Shown here: one piece after another, positions 14,739 through 23,734 of the stretch
Layout: each line of letters begins with the position of its first letter
Position numbering within the stretch: position 1 is the stretch's first letter
NCBI GenBank assembly: GCA_002690875.1
Contig: NZGH01000059.1
Location: forward strand, 2,418-38,279
DNA from: Rickettsiales bacterium
GTDB lineage: Bacteria > Pseudomonadota > Alphaproteobacteria > TMED127
Length of the DNA: 35,862 nucleotides
Reading direction: 5' to 3'
Translations under genes and position numbers: made by a program
Notes under the pieces: model-generated
What the model saw: the letters and a program-made list of their open reading frames with translations, nothing else
Databases searched by the model: none
What the model was told of the DNA's origin: nothing

Positions 14739-17156
14739 TTGGAAGCAAAAAATATTAATCAGAACAACTTAGATTATGATGCAGAGTCTATCAAAGTCCT
14801 TAAGGGTTTGGACGCTGTTCGAAAAAGACCTGGGATGTATATTGGTGATACTGACGATGGGTCGGGTCTTCACCACATGGTTTATGAAGTTGTTGATAAC
14901 TCTATAGATGAAGCACTAGCAGGGTTTTGTAACTCAATTATAGTTAGATTAAATAAAGATGACTCGGTGACAGTCATAGATAATGGGAGAGGAATTCCAA
15001 CAAATATTCATAAAGAAGAGGGTGTTTCAGCAGCAGAGGTAATTATGACTCAATTACACGCGGGTGGAAAATTTGATCAAAACTCATACAAAGTCTCTGG
15101 TGGTCTTCATGGTGTTGGTGTCTCAGTTGTAAACGCTTTATCGGAAAAACTTGATCTTAAAATTTGTAGAGAAGGAAAAAAATATTGTATTAATTTTTCA
15201 CATGGAAACCCAGAATCTCCTCTCAAAGAAGTTGGAAGCACTCAAGAAAGTGGGACAGAAATCACCTTTCTACCTTCAAAAAAAACTTTCAGCTTAACAA
15301 AATTTGATTTTAATAAACTTGAATCACGACTTCGAGAACTTGCGTATCTCAACTCAGGAGTTAATATCAAATTAATCGATGGAAGAGGTGATCAAGAGAA
15401 GATTTCAGAACTATCTTCTAGAGGTGGATTAAAAGCGTATGTATCATTTTTAGATAAATCAAGAGAATCAATTATTAAAGATGTTGTTTTTTTTAAAGCC
15501 TCAGTCGAAAATATTAATCTTGAGCTTGCTTTACAATGGAATAAATCTTATTACGAGCACTGTTTAGTTTTTACTAATAACATACCTCAAAGAGATGGTG
15601 GAACTCATTTGGCTGGTTTCCGCTCAGCCTTAACAAGGACGGTTAACTCCGCAATAAATAATTCAGGTTTTGCAAAAAAAGATAAGATTGCTTTGACTGG
15701 CGAAGACGCAAGGGAAGGTTTGACTTGTATTTTATCAGTACAAGTTCCTGATCCGAAATTTTCATCACAAACTAAGGACAAGTTAGTCTCGTCAGAAGTA
15801 AGGCCAGTGGTTGAATCAATTGTAGCAGAAAACCTTACTAACTGGTTCGAAGAAAACCCAAAAGAATCAAAAGCAGTAATTACTAAAATTTTTGAAGCCG
15901 CCGCCGCAAGAGAGGCAGCACGAAAAGCAAGGGAGGTTTCTAGAAAAAACTCAGCTTTTGAAATAAGTTCATTGCCAGGAAAGCTTGCTGATTGTCAGGA
16001 TAAATCAGCTGAGAATTGCGAGTTATTTATTGTAGAGGGTGATTCAGCTGGAGGTTCGGCTAAGCAAGCTAGGGATAGAAAAAATCAGGCAGTTTTACCT
16101 TTAAAAGGTAAGATCTTAAATACTGAAAAAGCTAGACCAGACAAAGCAGTAAGTTCTGCAGAAATAGCAACCCTAATTCAAGCACTTGGTACAGGATTTA
16201 AACCAGATTTTAATCTTGAGGATTTAAGATATCATAAAATAATTATTATGACTGATGCAGATGTCGACGGATCTCATATAAGAACACTTTTACTAACATT
16301 CTTTTATAGACACATGCCAGACTTAATTAAAGGAGGTTATGTCTATATAGCGCAACCACCTCTTTATAGAATTAAAAAAGGTAAGACGGAGTTGTATCTA
16401 AAAGATGATAAAGAATTAGATAATTTTCTTATTAACGATGTCATTGAGCAAGGATTTTTGATTCAAAAAAATGGTGTGACTGTTAAAGGAGCTGATTTAG
16501 CAAATCTCTTCAATTTATTAATTAGTTTTGATAAATTATTAAGTCAGTTAGCAGGAGGTAATGACAGTTTTTATTTTCTTTTAGAACAAGCAACAATTTC
16601 TAATCTATTTAAATCTGATAATTTTGATAATCAAGAAAAATCCAACAAAACAATTGATTATCTTCTAAAGAGATTAAACTTTGAGCTTCAAATATGGTCG
16701 GCCGAAGTAAAAACTGGAGAAAGTATAATTTTTTATAAGACAGAAAATAAAGTTAAAGAGCAATTCGAAATACTTTTTAAAGATTTTAATGAATTTAACT
16801 ACTCGAATTTAAAGAAATTTAGTGATCACCTACAAGAATATTTTTTAAATAGCTCAATTTTTGAGATTAATGATGACAATTTTAATATTTTTAGTCCGAG
16901 AGATTTACTTCAAAAAGGATTTGAACACTCTAAGAAGGGTCTAACTTTTCAAAGATATAAAGGTCTAGGTGAAATGAATCCTGATCAATTATGGGAGACA
17001 ACGCTTGACCCTGAATACAGATCAATACTGAAGGTTGATGTTAACGATGCTCAAAGAGCCGATGAAATATTTGAAGAGCTGATGGGTGATGATGTTGAAA
17101 AAAGAAAGGTTTTTATTCAGTCTAATGCACGAAAAGTTTCTAATCTCGATGTCTAA
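14739..17156 (+). CDS. gyrB: DNA gyrase subunit B
   Basis: This 805-residue subunit carries the ATPase of the supercoiling enzyme, working with GyrA. Seen: GHKL ATPase motifs (EVVDNSIDEALAGF, DNGRGIP, GGLHGVGVSVVNALS), the transducer domain, the TOPRIM entry VEGDSAGGSAKQARDR, the metal-binding MTDADVDGSHIRTLLLTF, and the C-terminal QRYKGLGEMNPDQLWETT. The start is TTG at 14739 with AGG eight bases upstream; the residues that follow (ESIKVLKGLDAVRKRPGMYIG) fit the family. The gene follows recF by 54 bases with its own probable promoter. Confidence 0.97.
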   Translation: MEAKNINQNNLDYDAESIKVLKGLDAVRKRPGMYIGDTDDGSGLHHMVYEVVDNSIDEALAGFCNSIIVRLNKDDSVTVIDNGRGIPTNIHKEEGVSAAEVIMTQLHAGGKFDQNSYKVSGGLHGVGVSVVNALSEKLDLKICREGKKYCINFSHGNPESPLKEVGSTQESGTEITFLPSKKTFSLTKFDFNKLESRLRELAYLNSGVNIKLIDGRGDQEKISELSSRGGLKAYVSFLDKSRESIIKDVVFFKASVENINLELALQWNKSYYEHCLVFTNNIPQRDGGTHLAGFRSALTRTVNSAINNSGFAKKDKIALTGEDAREGLTCILSVQVPDPKFSSQTKDKLVSSEVRPVVESIVAENLTNWFEENPKESKAVITKIFEAAAAREAARKAREVSRKNSAFEISSLPGKLADCQDKSAENCELFIVEGDSAGGSAKQARDRKNQAVLPLKGKILNTEKARPDKAVSSAEIATLIQALGTGFKPDFNLEDLRYHKIIIMTDADVDGSHIRTLLLTFFYRHMPDLIKGGYVYIAQPPLYRIKKGKTELYLKDDKELDNFLINDVIEQGFLIQKNGVTVKGADLANLFNLLISFDKLLSQLAGGNDSFYFLLEQATISNLFKSDNFDNQEKSNKTIDYLLKRLNFELQIWSAEVKTGESIIFYKTENKVKEQFEILFKDFNEFNYSNLKKFSDHLQEYFLNSSIFEINDDNFNIFSPRDLLQKGFEHSKKGLTFQRYKGLGEMNPDQLWETTLDPEYRSILKVDVNDAQRADEIFEELMGDDVEKRKVFIQSNARKVSNLDV

Positions 17157-17197
17157 AAACCTTTGCCTTATTCAGAAATTATAGGAAAAATTGGCCT

Positions 17198-19075
17198 GTG
17201 AAGGTTTTTAAATGGTTTTTTTTGATATTTATTTGGTTAATACTCCTTATGAGTTTAGCTGTAACCTGGTCACTTTTAAATCTACCAGAGACTGAATCAA
17301 TTCAAATTTCAAGGCAACCTAGCATAACCTTTCTTGATAAAGAGGGAAGAATTATTGCCTCTTATGGAGATATATATGGTCAAACTATTCAGTACAAAAA
17401 CTTACCTAAAGATTTAATAAATGCCGTAATAGTTACAGAGGATAAAAGATTCTTTTCACACATAGGTGTGGATATAAAAGGAATAATTAGAGCTGCATAT
17501 GTAAATTTAAAAGCGAGAAAAATTGTGCAAGGAGGTAGTACAATAACACAGCAATTAGCAAAAAATCTTTTCTTAACACCTGAGAGATCTTTTACTCGTA
17601 AACTCCATGAACTAATCTTAAGTTTTTGGTTGGAAATGAGGTTTACCAAGCAGCAATTACTAAGTATTTATTTAAACAGAGTATACCTTGGTTCTGGTAC
17701 ATATGGGGTTCAGGCAGCATCGGAAAAATATTTTAACAAAAAAGTTGAAGAATTAAATCTTTATGAGTGTGCATTAATTGCAAGTTTGTTAAAAGCCCCT
17801 TCGAAATATAATCCTATATCCAATGAAAAACTTTCAAGGGTTAGGACATCAAAAGTTTTAGAAAATATGGCTAAAAATAAATTAATTAGTTTTAGTAGTG
17901 TTAAACAAGCGCAATTAAACAATAAAAAATATGATAAATATACATCAGCACCGAAGAGTACAAGATATTTCGTAGACTGGTTATTACCTAGAGTTAAGAC
18001 ATACTTGGGTGAGATAAATGAAGATTTAATAATTAGGACTACTTTAGATGTTCAACTTCAAGAGATTGCAGAAAAATCAGTTAATCAAATTACTTCAAAA
18101 TATGAGTCAGCTGATCAGTCAGCATTGGTTGCATTAAACCTAAATGGGGAAGTTTTAGCAATGATCGGTGGAAGAGACTATGGAGACTCACAATTTAACA
18201 GAGTAACTCAAGCACAAAGGCAGCCTGGCTCTGCTTTCAAACTATTTGTCTATTTAGCAGGCTTACAGAATGGTTATTCTCCTGATGATCTCATTCTTGA
18301 TTCAGAAATAAATATTAATGGATGGTCTCCTAAGAACTATAAAAAAGATTATATGGGTGAAGTTTCTATCAGTGAAGCATTTGCTAAATCAATTAATACT
18401 GTAGCAGTAAAATTATCTGAAAGTATAGGTAGAGAAAATGTGATTAAAACTGCAAAGTCATTAGGTGTTAATAGTCCGTTGTTAAATTCACCTTCAATTG
18501 CTTTAGGAACTTCAGAGGTAAATTTATTAGAACTGACATCAGCATATAATGTTCTTGCTAATAATGGAAATGGAATTTTTGTTCACGGTATAAGATCAAT
18601 TGAAAACACATCGGGAAAATTATTATTTATGAGAGAAGGTTCAGGACCCGGAAAAATACTTGATTCTTTTGTTGTTTCAACAATGACTAAGATGATGGAA
18701 AAAACAATTACTAACGGAACAGGAAGAAAAGCAAAAATTAATAGACCAGCAGCTGGGAAAACTGGAACCAGTCAATCCCTAAGAGATGCTTGGTTTATAG
18801 GTTTTACCTCTGATTTAGTAGTAGGTGTTTGGTTTGGTAATGATAACGACTCTCCAATGAATGAAATTACTGGAGGCACAGCACCAGCAATTTTGTGGAG
18901 TGAATTTATGCAAAAGGCACATAGCGATATTCCAGTAAAATCGTTACATTATGCCGATGAAAAGAAAAGAAGAAAATTTAGGGGTAATGATAAAATAAAT
19001 GAAATTATATCAAAAAGTAAAAGGCTAAATAAACAGAAAAGTGTTTTTGAAAGAATTCTGGATAATTTCTTTTGA
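17198..19075 (+). CDS. Class A penicillin-binding protein (PBP1A family)
   Basis: This 625-residue bifunctional enzyme polymerises and crosslinks peptidoglycan in the periplasm. Seen: one N-terminal membrane anchor (residues 4-26), a GT51 glycosyltransferase domain with catalytic E81 in VTEDKRFFSHIG and GGSTITQQLAKNLFL (112-126), then a transpeptidase domain with S345xxK348 (QPGSAFK), S398-I-N and the KTGTS motif at 521-525. It is short because there is no large C-terminal extension. The start is GTG at 17198 with AGGA eleven bases upstream. It ends with no gap against the convergent sco gene. mrcA or ponA would be the usual name; I leave the symbol open. Confidence 0.9.
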   Translation: MKVFKWFFLIFIWLILLMSLAVTWSLLNLPETESIQISRQPSITFLDKEGRIIASYGDIYGQTIQYKNLPKDLINAVIVTEDKRFFSHIGVDIKGIIRAAYVNLKARKIVQGGSTITQQLAKNLFLTPERSFTRKLHELILSFWLEMRFTKQQLLSIYLNRVYLGSGTYGVQAASEKYFNKKVEELNLYECALIASLLKAPSKYNPISNEKLSRVRTSKVLENMAKNKLISFSSVKQAQLNNKKYDKYTSAPKSTRYFVDWLLPRVKTYLGEINEDLIIRTTLDVQLQEIAEKSVNQITSKYESADQSALVALNLNGEVLAMIGGRDYGDSQFNRVTQAQRQPGSAFKLFVYLAGLQNGYSPDDLILDSEININGWSPKNYKKDYMGEVSISEAFAKSINTVAVKLSESIGRENVIKTAKSLGVNSPLLNSPSIALGTSEVNLLELTSAYNVLANNGNGIFVHGIRSIENTSGKLLFMREGSGPGKILDSFVVSTMTKMMEKTITNGTGRKAKINRPAAGKTGTSQSLRDAWFIGFTSDLVVGVWFGNDNDSPMNEITGGTAPAILWSEFMQKAHSDIPVKSLHYADEKKRRKFRGNDKINEIISKSKRLNKQKSVFERILDNFF

Positions 19076-19657
19076 TTAATTAAATATAAAACCTTCCTTT
19101 AGTTCATTAGTTCTAAAAAATTTTATATAATTATCATTTTCATCTATTAAAAAAATTAGTGAACTGTGATCAATTAAGTAATCTTTATCCATTGGGTTAT
19201 TCTTGTTAATTTTTACGTAAATTTTAAATTTTCTAAGAACATTTTTTATTTCTTCATTTGTACCGGTGAGAGCTGTAAAAGATTGGTCAAAATTCTCCAT
19301 GAAAATTTTTAGTTTTTTGATCGTATCTCTCTCTGGATCTACAGTAATGAACAACGGTTTTATTTCATTTTTTAGTCTTGGGTTATTCTCAAAAATTTTA
19401 GATATTTTCAATAGATCAAAAGGACAAACATCTGGACAATATGTATAACCAAAATATATAAGTTTTTTCAAATTTACTTCAGTGGAATCAAAAGTATCGC
19501 CATGTTGATCAGTCAAAATAAAACTACCTCCAAGATTTAAACTCGGAGCTTTTTTACTATATAGAATATTTATAAAAAAAATGACTACTAGAATAAAAAA
19601 AACTAGAATAGCCATCATTAACAAATTTCTTTTAAATAAAGATTTATATTTTAGCAT
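19076..19657 (-). CDS. Sco1/SenC-family copper/redox protein
   Basis: A 193-residue membrane-anchored thioredoxin-fold protein that delivers copper to, or reduces cysteines of, the Cu-A site of cytochrome c oxidase. Seen: an N-terminal membrane segment (13-32), the metal/redox CxxxC at C74-C78 in YTYCPDVCP, FITVDPERDT, and the third ligand H164 in IDHSSL. It overlaps the tetrapyrrole methylase-like gene by 14 bases and so is translated with it. The gene ends exactly where the PBP gene ends, convergently, with zero spacing. Confidence 0.85.
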   Translation of the reverse strand: MLKYKSLFKRNLLMMAILVFFILVVIFFINILYSKKAPSLNLGGSFILTDQHGDTFDSTEVNLKKLIYFGYTYCPDVCPFDLLKISKIFENNPRLKNEIKPLFITVDPERDTIKKLKIFMENFDQSFTALTGTNEEIKNVLRKFKIYVKINKNNPMDKDYLIDHSSLIFLIDENDNYIKFFRTNELKEGFIFN

Positions 19658-20315
19658 TTTCTAAAATTATATAAACATCACTGAATGATTTGTCTAGTTT
19701 TAAGCTACTATTAAATTTAACTTCTTTTGCATTTACAAAAACTTTGTATTTGAAGTTTTTGTCTTGCCTATTTAATAAAATTTTCTTGATATTTTGAAAT
19801 ATTGAATCGACTGAAATTTTAATAATCAATTTTTCAAAATTTTTAATATTAAGAATCTTTTTACAATCATTTTTAGTTTTAGGATAAAAAAAACTAACTG
19901 AAGAGTTTTTATTCCTATTAGTTAAAAACAAATTTTTTTTATTTATCCAAAGTATTATTTCAGGAATCCCAAGAACTTTTTCTACATGAATTTTTTTTTT
20001 TTTAAAAAACAACTCCTCTGTATTTTCAAAAAATAAAAATGGATCTCCTGTTATTAAATGAGAAATAGAGTCATATGTTTCAGAAAGACTATGAATAGCT
20101 CTAAGCAACAACATTTTTGAGTCAGCTAGGTCTTCTTCAAATAAAATTTTTTTTTTATTTTTTATAAAAACTTCTTTATATTGTATGTCAAATTTTTTTG
20201 AATAAATAATTATATTAGATTTTGATAAAATATTTATAGCTTCAACAGTTAAATCAAAGAAATCATTGGGATTTGATCCTATAATATAGATTTTTTTTGA
20301 AGAGTGTGTAATCAT
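19644..20315 (-). CDS. Divergent tetrapyrrole methylase-like protein (uroporphyrinogen-III methyltransferase type)
   Basis: A 223-residue protein with a weak but ordered match to SAM-dependent tetrapyrrole methylases. Seen: IYIIGSNPNDFFDLTVEAINIL (9-30) in place of the usual GAGPGDP..LT, the second motif LITGDPFLF (87-95), a VLGIPE loop, and LTNRNKNSSVSFF resembling the LTHRG..SVTF of SUMT enzymes. It is shorter than typical SUMT (about 250 residues) and its first glycine-rich loop is altered, so activity is uncertain. Linkage to a CbiX/SirB-type chelatase one gene away supports a sirohaem or corrin role. No precorrin-2 dehydrogenase is in view. It overlaps sco by 14 bases and is 21 bases from the divergent ankyrin gene. 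Confidence 0.6.
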   Translation of the reverse strand: MITHSSKKIYIIGSNPNDFFDLTVEAINILSKSNIIIYSKKFDIQYKEVFIKNKKKILFEEDLADSKMLLLRAIHSLSETYDSISHLITGDPFLFFENTEELFFKKKKIHVEKVLGIPEIILWINKKNLFLTNRNKNSSVSFFYPKTKNDCKKILNIKNFEKLIIKISVDSIFQNIKKILLNRQDKNFKYKVFVNAKEVKFNSSLKLDKSFSDVYIILENAKI

Positions 20316-20336
20316 ACTATTTTAGAATAGACGTTT

Positions 20337-20921
20337 ATGAAAAAAAAAAATATTAAAAAATTTTCAGTTTTTTTATACTTTTTCCTTTTTTTTCAACATG
20401 TACTTGCAGTAGACGATAGTGACATTTTTTTTGAAGCAGTGCTTTTCACCGCTGTTAAAAAGTCTAATTATGAAAAAGTAATAGAAATGGTTGAAAAAGG
20501 TGTAACCACTAATATTCATGACAGTGAAGATATGTCACCATTAGCTTATGCTCTAAGAAATGATGACGAGAGGATGTTTGAACTTCTTCTTAAAAATGAT
20601 GCTGATGTTAATCGTCAAATCTTAAAAAAAACTTCGCTTTTAACTTTTTATATAAAAAGTAAAAAGTCAAAATTACTTGCAAGACTTCTAGAGGCTGATG
20701 CTGATGTTAATTCTCAGGATAGTATTGGAATGACACCAATGATGCATGCAATTGAAAGCATTAATATTGATGCTATTAAAATACTTTCAAGTATTGATAA
20801 CATAGGCGATTTAGATATAGAAAGAGCTGATTACAGTGGAAAAACAATGTTTGACTATGCAGAATACTCAAGAAACAATTATTTAAAAAAATTAATTCGT
20901 GATATGAAAAGTACTTTTTAG
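20337..20921 (+). CDS. Exported ankyrin-repeat protein
   Basis: A 194-residue protein with a signal peptide (SVFLYFFLFFQHVLA, cut near residue 25) and about four ankyrin repeats: residues near 37-66, 67-99 (SPLAYALRNDDERMFELLLKNDADVN), 100-133 and 134-168 (TPMMHAIESINIDAIKIL). This implies a periplasmic protein-binding scaffold; the partner is unknown. It is the only plus-strand gene between two minus-strand tetrapyrrole genes, starting 21 bases from one and overlapping the other by 30 bases at its 3' end. Its codon and base use resemble the neighbours, so recent transfer is not suggested. Confidence 0.75.
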   Translation: MKKKNIKKFSVFLYFFLFFQHVLAVDDSDIFFEAVLFTAVKKSNYEKVIEMVEKGVTTNIHDSEDMSPLAYALRNDDERMFELLLKNDADVNRQILKKTSLLTFYIKSKKSKLLARLLEADADVNSQDSIGMTPMMHAIESINIDAIKILSSIDNIGDLDIERADYSGKTMFDYAEYSRNNYLKKLIRDMKSTF

Positions 20922-21626
20922 TTTTTTAACAACTAAGTTTTGAATATCGTCAATTGTCATTAAGGTATTTAAAATATAAGAGTTCTTATATTCTAGCTCA
21001 TTAAAAAAGTTCTGATTTTTTTTTTGTAAATATCCTTTGAATAGAAAAATTGGCTGAATAATCAAAAAATTATTTTTATTTTTATGTTTTTTTAATTCTT
21101 TTATTAACTTACTTTCATCACCCACAAAATATGAAAAAAATCTATCAATATTCAGATTTTTAGAAAGAATTTTTGTATATTTTTTTAATTCTGAATCAAC
21201 GTTTGGGTTTTTACTTCCCGAACAGAAAGTGGCTAGTACGTTTGTTTTATCTTTTTTTAGTATTTTTGTGATTCTCTTTTCTATTATCGGCATGATTTCT
21301 TTGGTTAAAGAAATTTTTTTTATTAATTTAATTTCAAGCTTTAATTTTTCAGATAATTTTTCAACTCTAGCTTTTATATCTTTCTCAAAATGTTCTCCAT
21401 TGAAAAGTAAAAAAGGGAAAAAAAAAACTTTTTTAACTCCTTTTTTTTTTATAGTTTTAAGACAATTCTCAATATTTGGTTCACTTTTTTCAATAAAACA
21501 AAAATAACAACTAGCACGAATTTTTCTTTTAATTATTTGAAAGTTTTTCTTAAAATCTTTCTTATACAAGTCGAATGATGATCCATGACCGCAAAGAACT
21601 AGTGCAATATTATTATTCTTTAACAT
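20892..21626 (-). CDS. CbiX/SirB-like sirohydrochlorin chelatase
   Basis: This 244-residue protein resembles the two-domain CbiX/SirB chelatases that insert cobalt or ferrous iron into sirohydrochlorin. Seen: first half with H14 in LVLCGHGSS and H79 in LLFNGEHFEKD, the two histidines expected for metal insertion. The second half repeats the fold (LATFCSGSKNPNVDSEL, IIQPIFLFKGYLQKK) but has lost both histidines, so there is one active site, as in SirB. Metal choice cannot be read. It overlaps the SYLF gene start-to-stop by 14 bases and the antisense ankyrin gene by 30 bases. With the methylase-like gene it could make sirohaem if a dehydrogenase exists elsewhere. Confidence 0.7.
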   Translation of the reverse strand: MLKNNNIALVLCGHGSSFDLYKKDFKKNFQIIKRKIRASCYFCFIEKSEPNIENCLKTIKKKGVKKVFFFPFLLFNGEHFEKDIKARVEKLSEKLKLEIKLIKKISLTKEIMPIIEKRITKILKKDKTNVLATFCSGSKNPNVDSELKKYTKILSKNLNIDRFFSYFVGDESKLIKELKKHKNKNNFLIIQPIFLFKGYLQKKNQNFFNELEYKNSYILNTLMTIDDIQNLVVKKLKSTFHITN

Positions 21627-22302
21627 TCCTGGTAATTCGAGAGATTATTTTTGTTAAATCGTCAATTTCTTTATTAAAGTTTTGATATTTTATAATTTCA
21701 TCTGGACTAAGGTTTTTTTTGTGAATTACTTTATTTAAATCATTTCGCGGTTGAAGATATGAACCTTCAACTGAGGTTCCAATGAACAAACCGTCATTGT
21801 TTGAAAATGAATAAACATCTGCTAATCTTGGTGTACTCTCAGCTGAATACCCAACTCCACCTCTTACGACTACTGCATCTACATCTACTCCAAGTTTCAC
21901 CCTTTCTTTGAGAATTGATTTCAGACCTCTATGTGTCATAACTGTCATGACGACTCTACCTGATTTAGCTCCAGCTTGAAGTCCTATACTCAAACCACCT
22001 AATGAGTAAAAAAATGGTCCTGTGAATCGTTCTCCCTTTTTAATTAACAAAACACCATTACCGCCTTTGGCGCCAAAAATAAAGCCCCCCTCATATACCT
22101 CAGGAAAAATTAAAATAGCCCTAGATTTTGACAAATATTTTTGAAAATTTTTAATATTGCTGTTTTGATTTAATATTTTTAATGTATCCTCAGATGATTC
22201 AATTAAATTGACTACTGTAAGTTTTTTTTCGTTAACAGCAAAAACTGAAAGAGGAATTAAAAAAGTATAAAAAAGAATTATGAATCTTAAATTTTGTAGC
22301 AT
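21613..22302 (-). CDS. Exported SYLF-domain (Ysc84-like) lipid-binding protein
   Basis: A 229-residue protein of the SYLF/DUF500 family, whose members bind phosphoinositides or other lipids and, in bacteria, are usually exported. Seen: signal peptide (FIILFYTFLIPLSVFA), then the family core with ILIFPEVYEGGFIFGAKGGNGVLL, split at its usual position, the glycine-rich FFYSLGGLSIGLQAGAKSG and VVVRGGVGYSAE, and YSFSNNDGLFIGTSVEGS. Its function in bacteria is not established. It is the first gene of the minus pair SYLF-chelatase and faces the DUF2141 gene across a 57-base AT-only-rich gap holding a palindrome. Confidence 0.85.
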   Translation of the reverse strand: MLQNLRFIILFYTFLIPLSVFAVNEKKLTVVNLIESSEDTLKILNQNSNIKNFQKYLSKSRAILIFPEVYEGGFIFGAKGGNGVLLIKKGERFTGPFFYSLGGLSIGLQAGAKSGRVVMTVMTHRGLKSILKERVKLGVDVDAVVVRGGVGYSAESTPRLADVYSFSNNDGLFIGTSVEGSYLQPRNDLNKVIHKKNLSPDEIIKYQNFNKEIDDLTKIISRITRNVKE

Positions 22303-22315
22303 TAATTAAATAGTT

Positions 22316-22337
22316 TAATTTAAATATATTTAAATTA
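22316..22337. promoter_or_regulatory. 22-bp perfect palindrome in a divergent intergenic region
   Basis: Bases 22316-22337 are a perfect palindrome with arm TAATTTAAATA and no spacer, centred in the 57 bases between two divergent gene starts (22302 minus and 22360 plus). It contains only A and T, so it may be a chance product of base composition, but its position fits a shared operator or promoter core for the SYLF and DUF2141 genes. Confidence 0.35.
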
Positions 22338-22359
22338 TAATTAACATAAAATTAAAAAT

Positions 22360-22782
22360 ATGAAAATAAACATCATTATTCTCACATTGTTTTTTTTCTT
22401 TTTCTCTAAATTAAATGCTGGGCAAATTTTTATTGTTGTTAAAAATATTGAGGAAAAAGTTGGATCAATTCACTTTGCACTATATGATGATCCTGACTTT
22501 TTTCCTGAGAATGAAGGAAAAAAAATTGGTTTTAAAAAAGATGTTAAGGAAGTAATTGAGCAGGGTGTTTTAATTGATGATCTTAAAGAGTCACATTATG
22601 CAATTGCAATTTTTCACGACAAAAACTCCAATGATCAATTTGACACTTTTTTTGCAATCCCTCAAGAGAGATATGGTTTTAGTAACAATGCACCAGTTTA
22701 TTTTGGTCCTCCCTCATTTGAAGAAGCCTCTTTTTTTGTAAAAAATGAAGGAATGACAAAAATTGAAATTAATTTAAGGTAA
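22360..22782 (+). CDS. Exported DUF2141 protein
   Basis: A 140-residue protein of the DUF2141 family. Seen: signal peptide (INIIILTLFFFFFSKLNAG), a beta-sandwich-like body beginning QIFIVVKNI, the Asp/Asn-rich loop FHDKNSNDQFDT (near 84-95) that resembles a calcium site, and the conserved GFSNNA followed by FGPPSFEEASF. The family is periplasmic or outer-membrane associated with no proven function. It precedes uxs by six bases on the same strand. Confidence 0.8.
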   Translation: MKINIIILTLFFFFFSKLNAGQIFIVVKNIEEKVGSIHFALYDDPDFFPENEGKKIGFKKDVKEVIEQGVLIDDLKESHYAIAIFHDKNSNDQFDTFFAIPQERYGFSNNAPVYFGPPSFEEASFFVKNEGMTKIEINLR

Positions 22783-22788
22783 TATTTT

Positions 22789-23733
22789 ATGAATAAAAGA
22801 ATTTTGGTTACTGGTGGTGCTGGGTTTATTGGTTCTTATCTATGCGAAAAATTAGTTAATAAAGGTAATTATGTAATTTGTTGTGATAATTTTTATACAG
22901 GAAATAAAGATAATCTAGTTAATATACTTAATAATAAAAATTTTGAGTTAATTCGACATGATATAACTTTTCCAATTTATTTAGAGGTTGACGAAATATT
23001 CAATTTTGCGTGTCCTGCGTCTCCAGTTCATTACCAAAATGATCCGGTTCAAACAATTAAGACATGTGTCCATGGTGCTATTAACATGTTGGGCTTAGCA
23101 AAAAGAACGAAGGCTAAAATTTTACAAGCCTCTACATCAGAAATTTATGGAGATCCTGAAATTCATCCTCAAACAGAACAATATAAGGGTGCTGTAAGTA
23201 TTAATGGTCCAAGAGCATGTTATGATGAGGGAAAAAGATGTGCTGAAACCTTATTTTGGGATTACAAAAGACAGCACGATGTTAACGTAAAAGTTGTGAG
23301 AATTTTTAATACTTATGGACCGAGGATGCAAAAAAATGATGGAAGAGTAGTTTCAAATTTTATTATACAGGCTCTTACCAATAAAAATATTACTGTTTAT
23401 GGGGATGGAAAACAAACACGATCTTTTTGTTACGTTGACGATTTAGTGGAGGGCATATTGCTTACAATGGAAAAAAAAAATTTTCCAGGTCCAGTAAATT
23501 TAGGAAACCCAGTCGAGATTAGTATAATGCAACTTGCTAGAGAAATTACCGAAATGGTTGGAAGTAAATCAAAGATTATTAATAAAGAACTACCTGTTGA
23601 TGATCCAAAGCAGAGATGTCCAGATATTGAATTAGCTAAAAAGAAACTTGGGTGGAACCCTAAATTTCAAAGAGAAGAAGGCTTAAAAAAAACCATAGAG
23701 TACTTCGATAAATTATTAGAGGAAGAGAGATAG
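22789..23733 (+). CDS. uxs: UDP-glucuronate decarboxylase (UDP-xylose synthase)
   Basis: This 314-residue extended short-chain dehydrogenase converts UDP-glucuronate to UDP-xylose with bound NAD. Seen: GGAGFIGS at 9-16, the catalytic Y145xxxK149 in [11 protein letters not shown], the S/T and E of STSEIYGDP (116-123), IFNTYGPRM, and [17 protein letters not shown]. These residues closely follow the UXS subgroup. The product would feed surface polysaccharide synthesis. It begins an apparent transcript with hldE (one base gap) and a HAD phosphatase. Confidence 0.88.
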   Translation: MNKRILVTGGAGFIGSYLCEKLVNKGNYVICCDNFYTGNKDNLVNILNNKNFELIRHDITFPIYLEVDEIFNFACPASPVHYQNDPVQTIKTCVHGAINMLGLAKRTKAKILQASTSEIYGDPEIHPQTEQYKGAVSINGPRACYDEGKRCAETLFWDYKRQHDVNVKVVRIFNTYGPRMQKNDGRVVSNFIIQALTNKNITVYGDGKQTRSFCYVDDLVEGILLTMEKKNFPGPVNLGNPVEISIMQLAREITEMVGSKSKIINKELPVDDPKQRCPDIELAKKKLGWNPKFQREEGLKKTIEYFDKLLEEER

Positions 23734-23734
23734 A

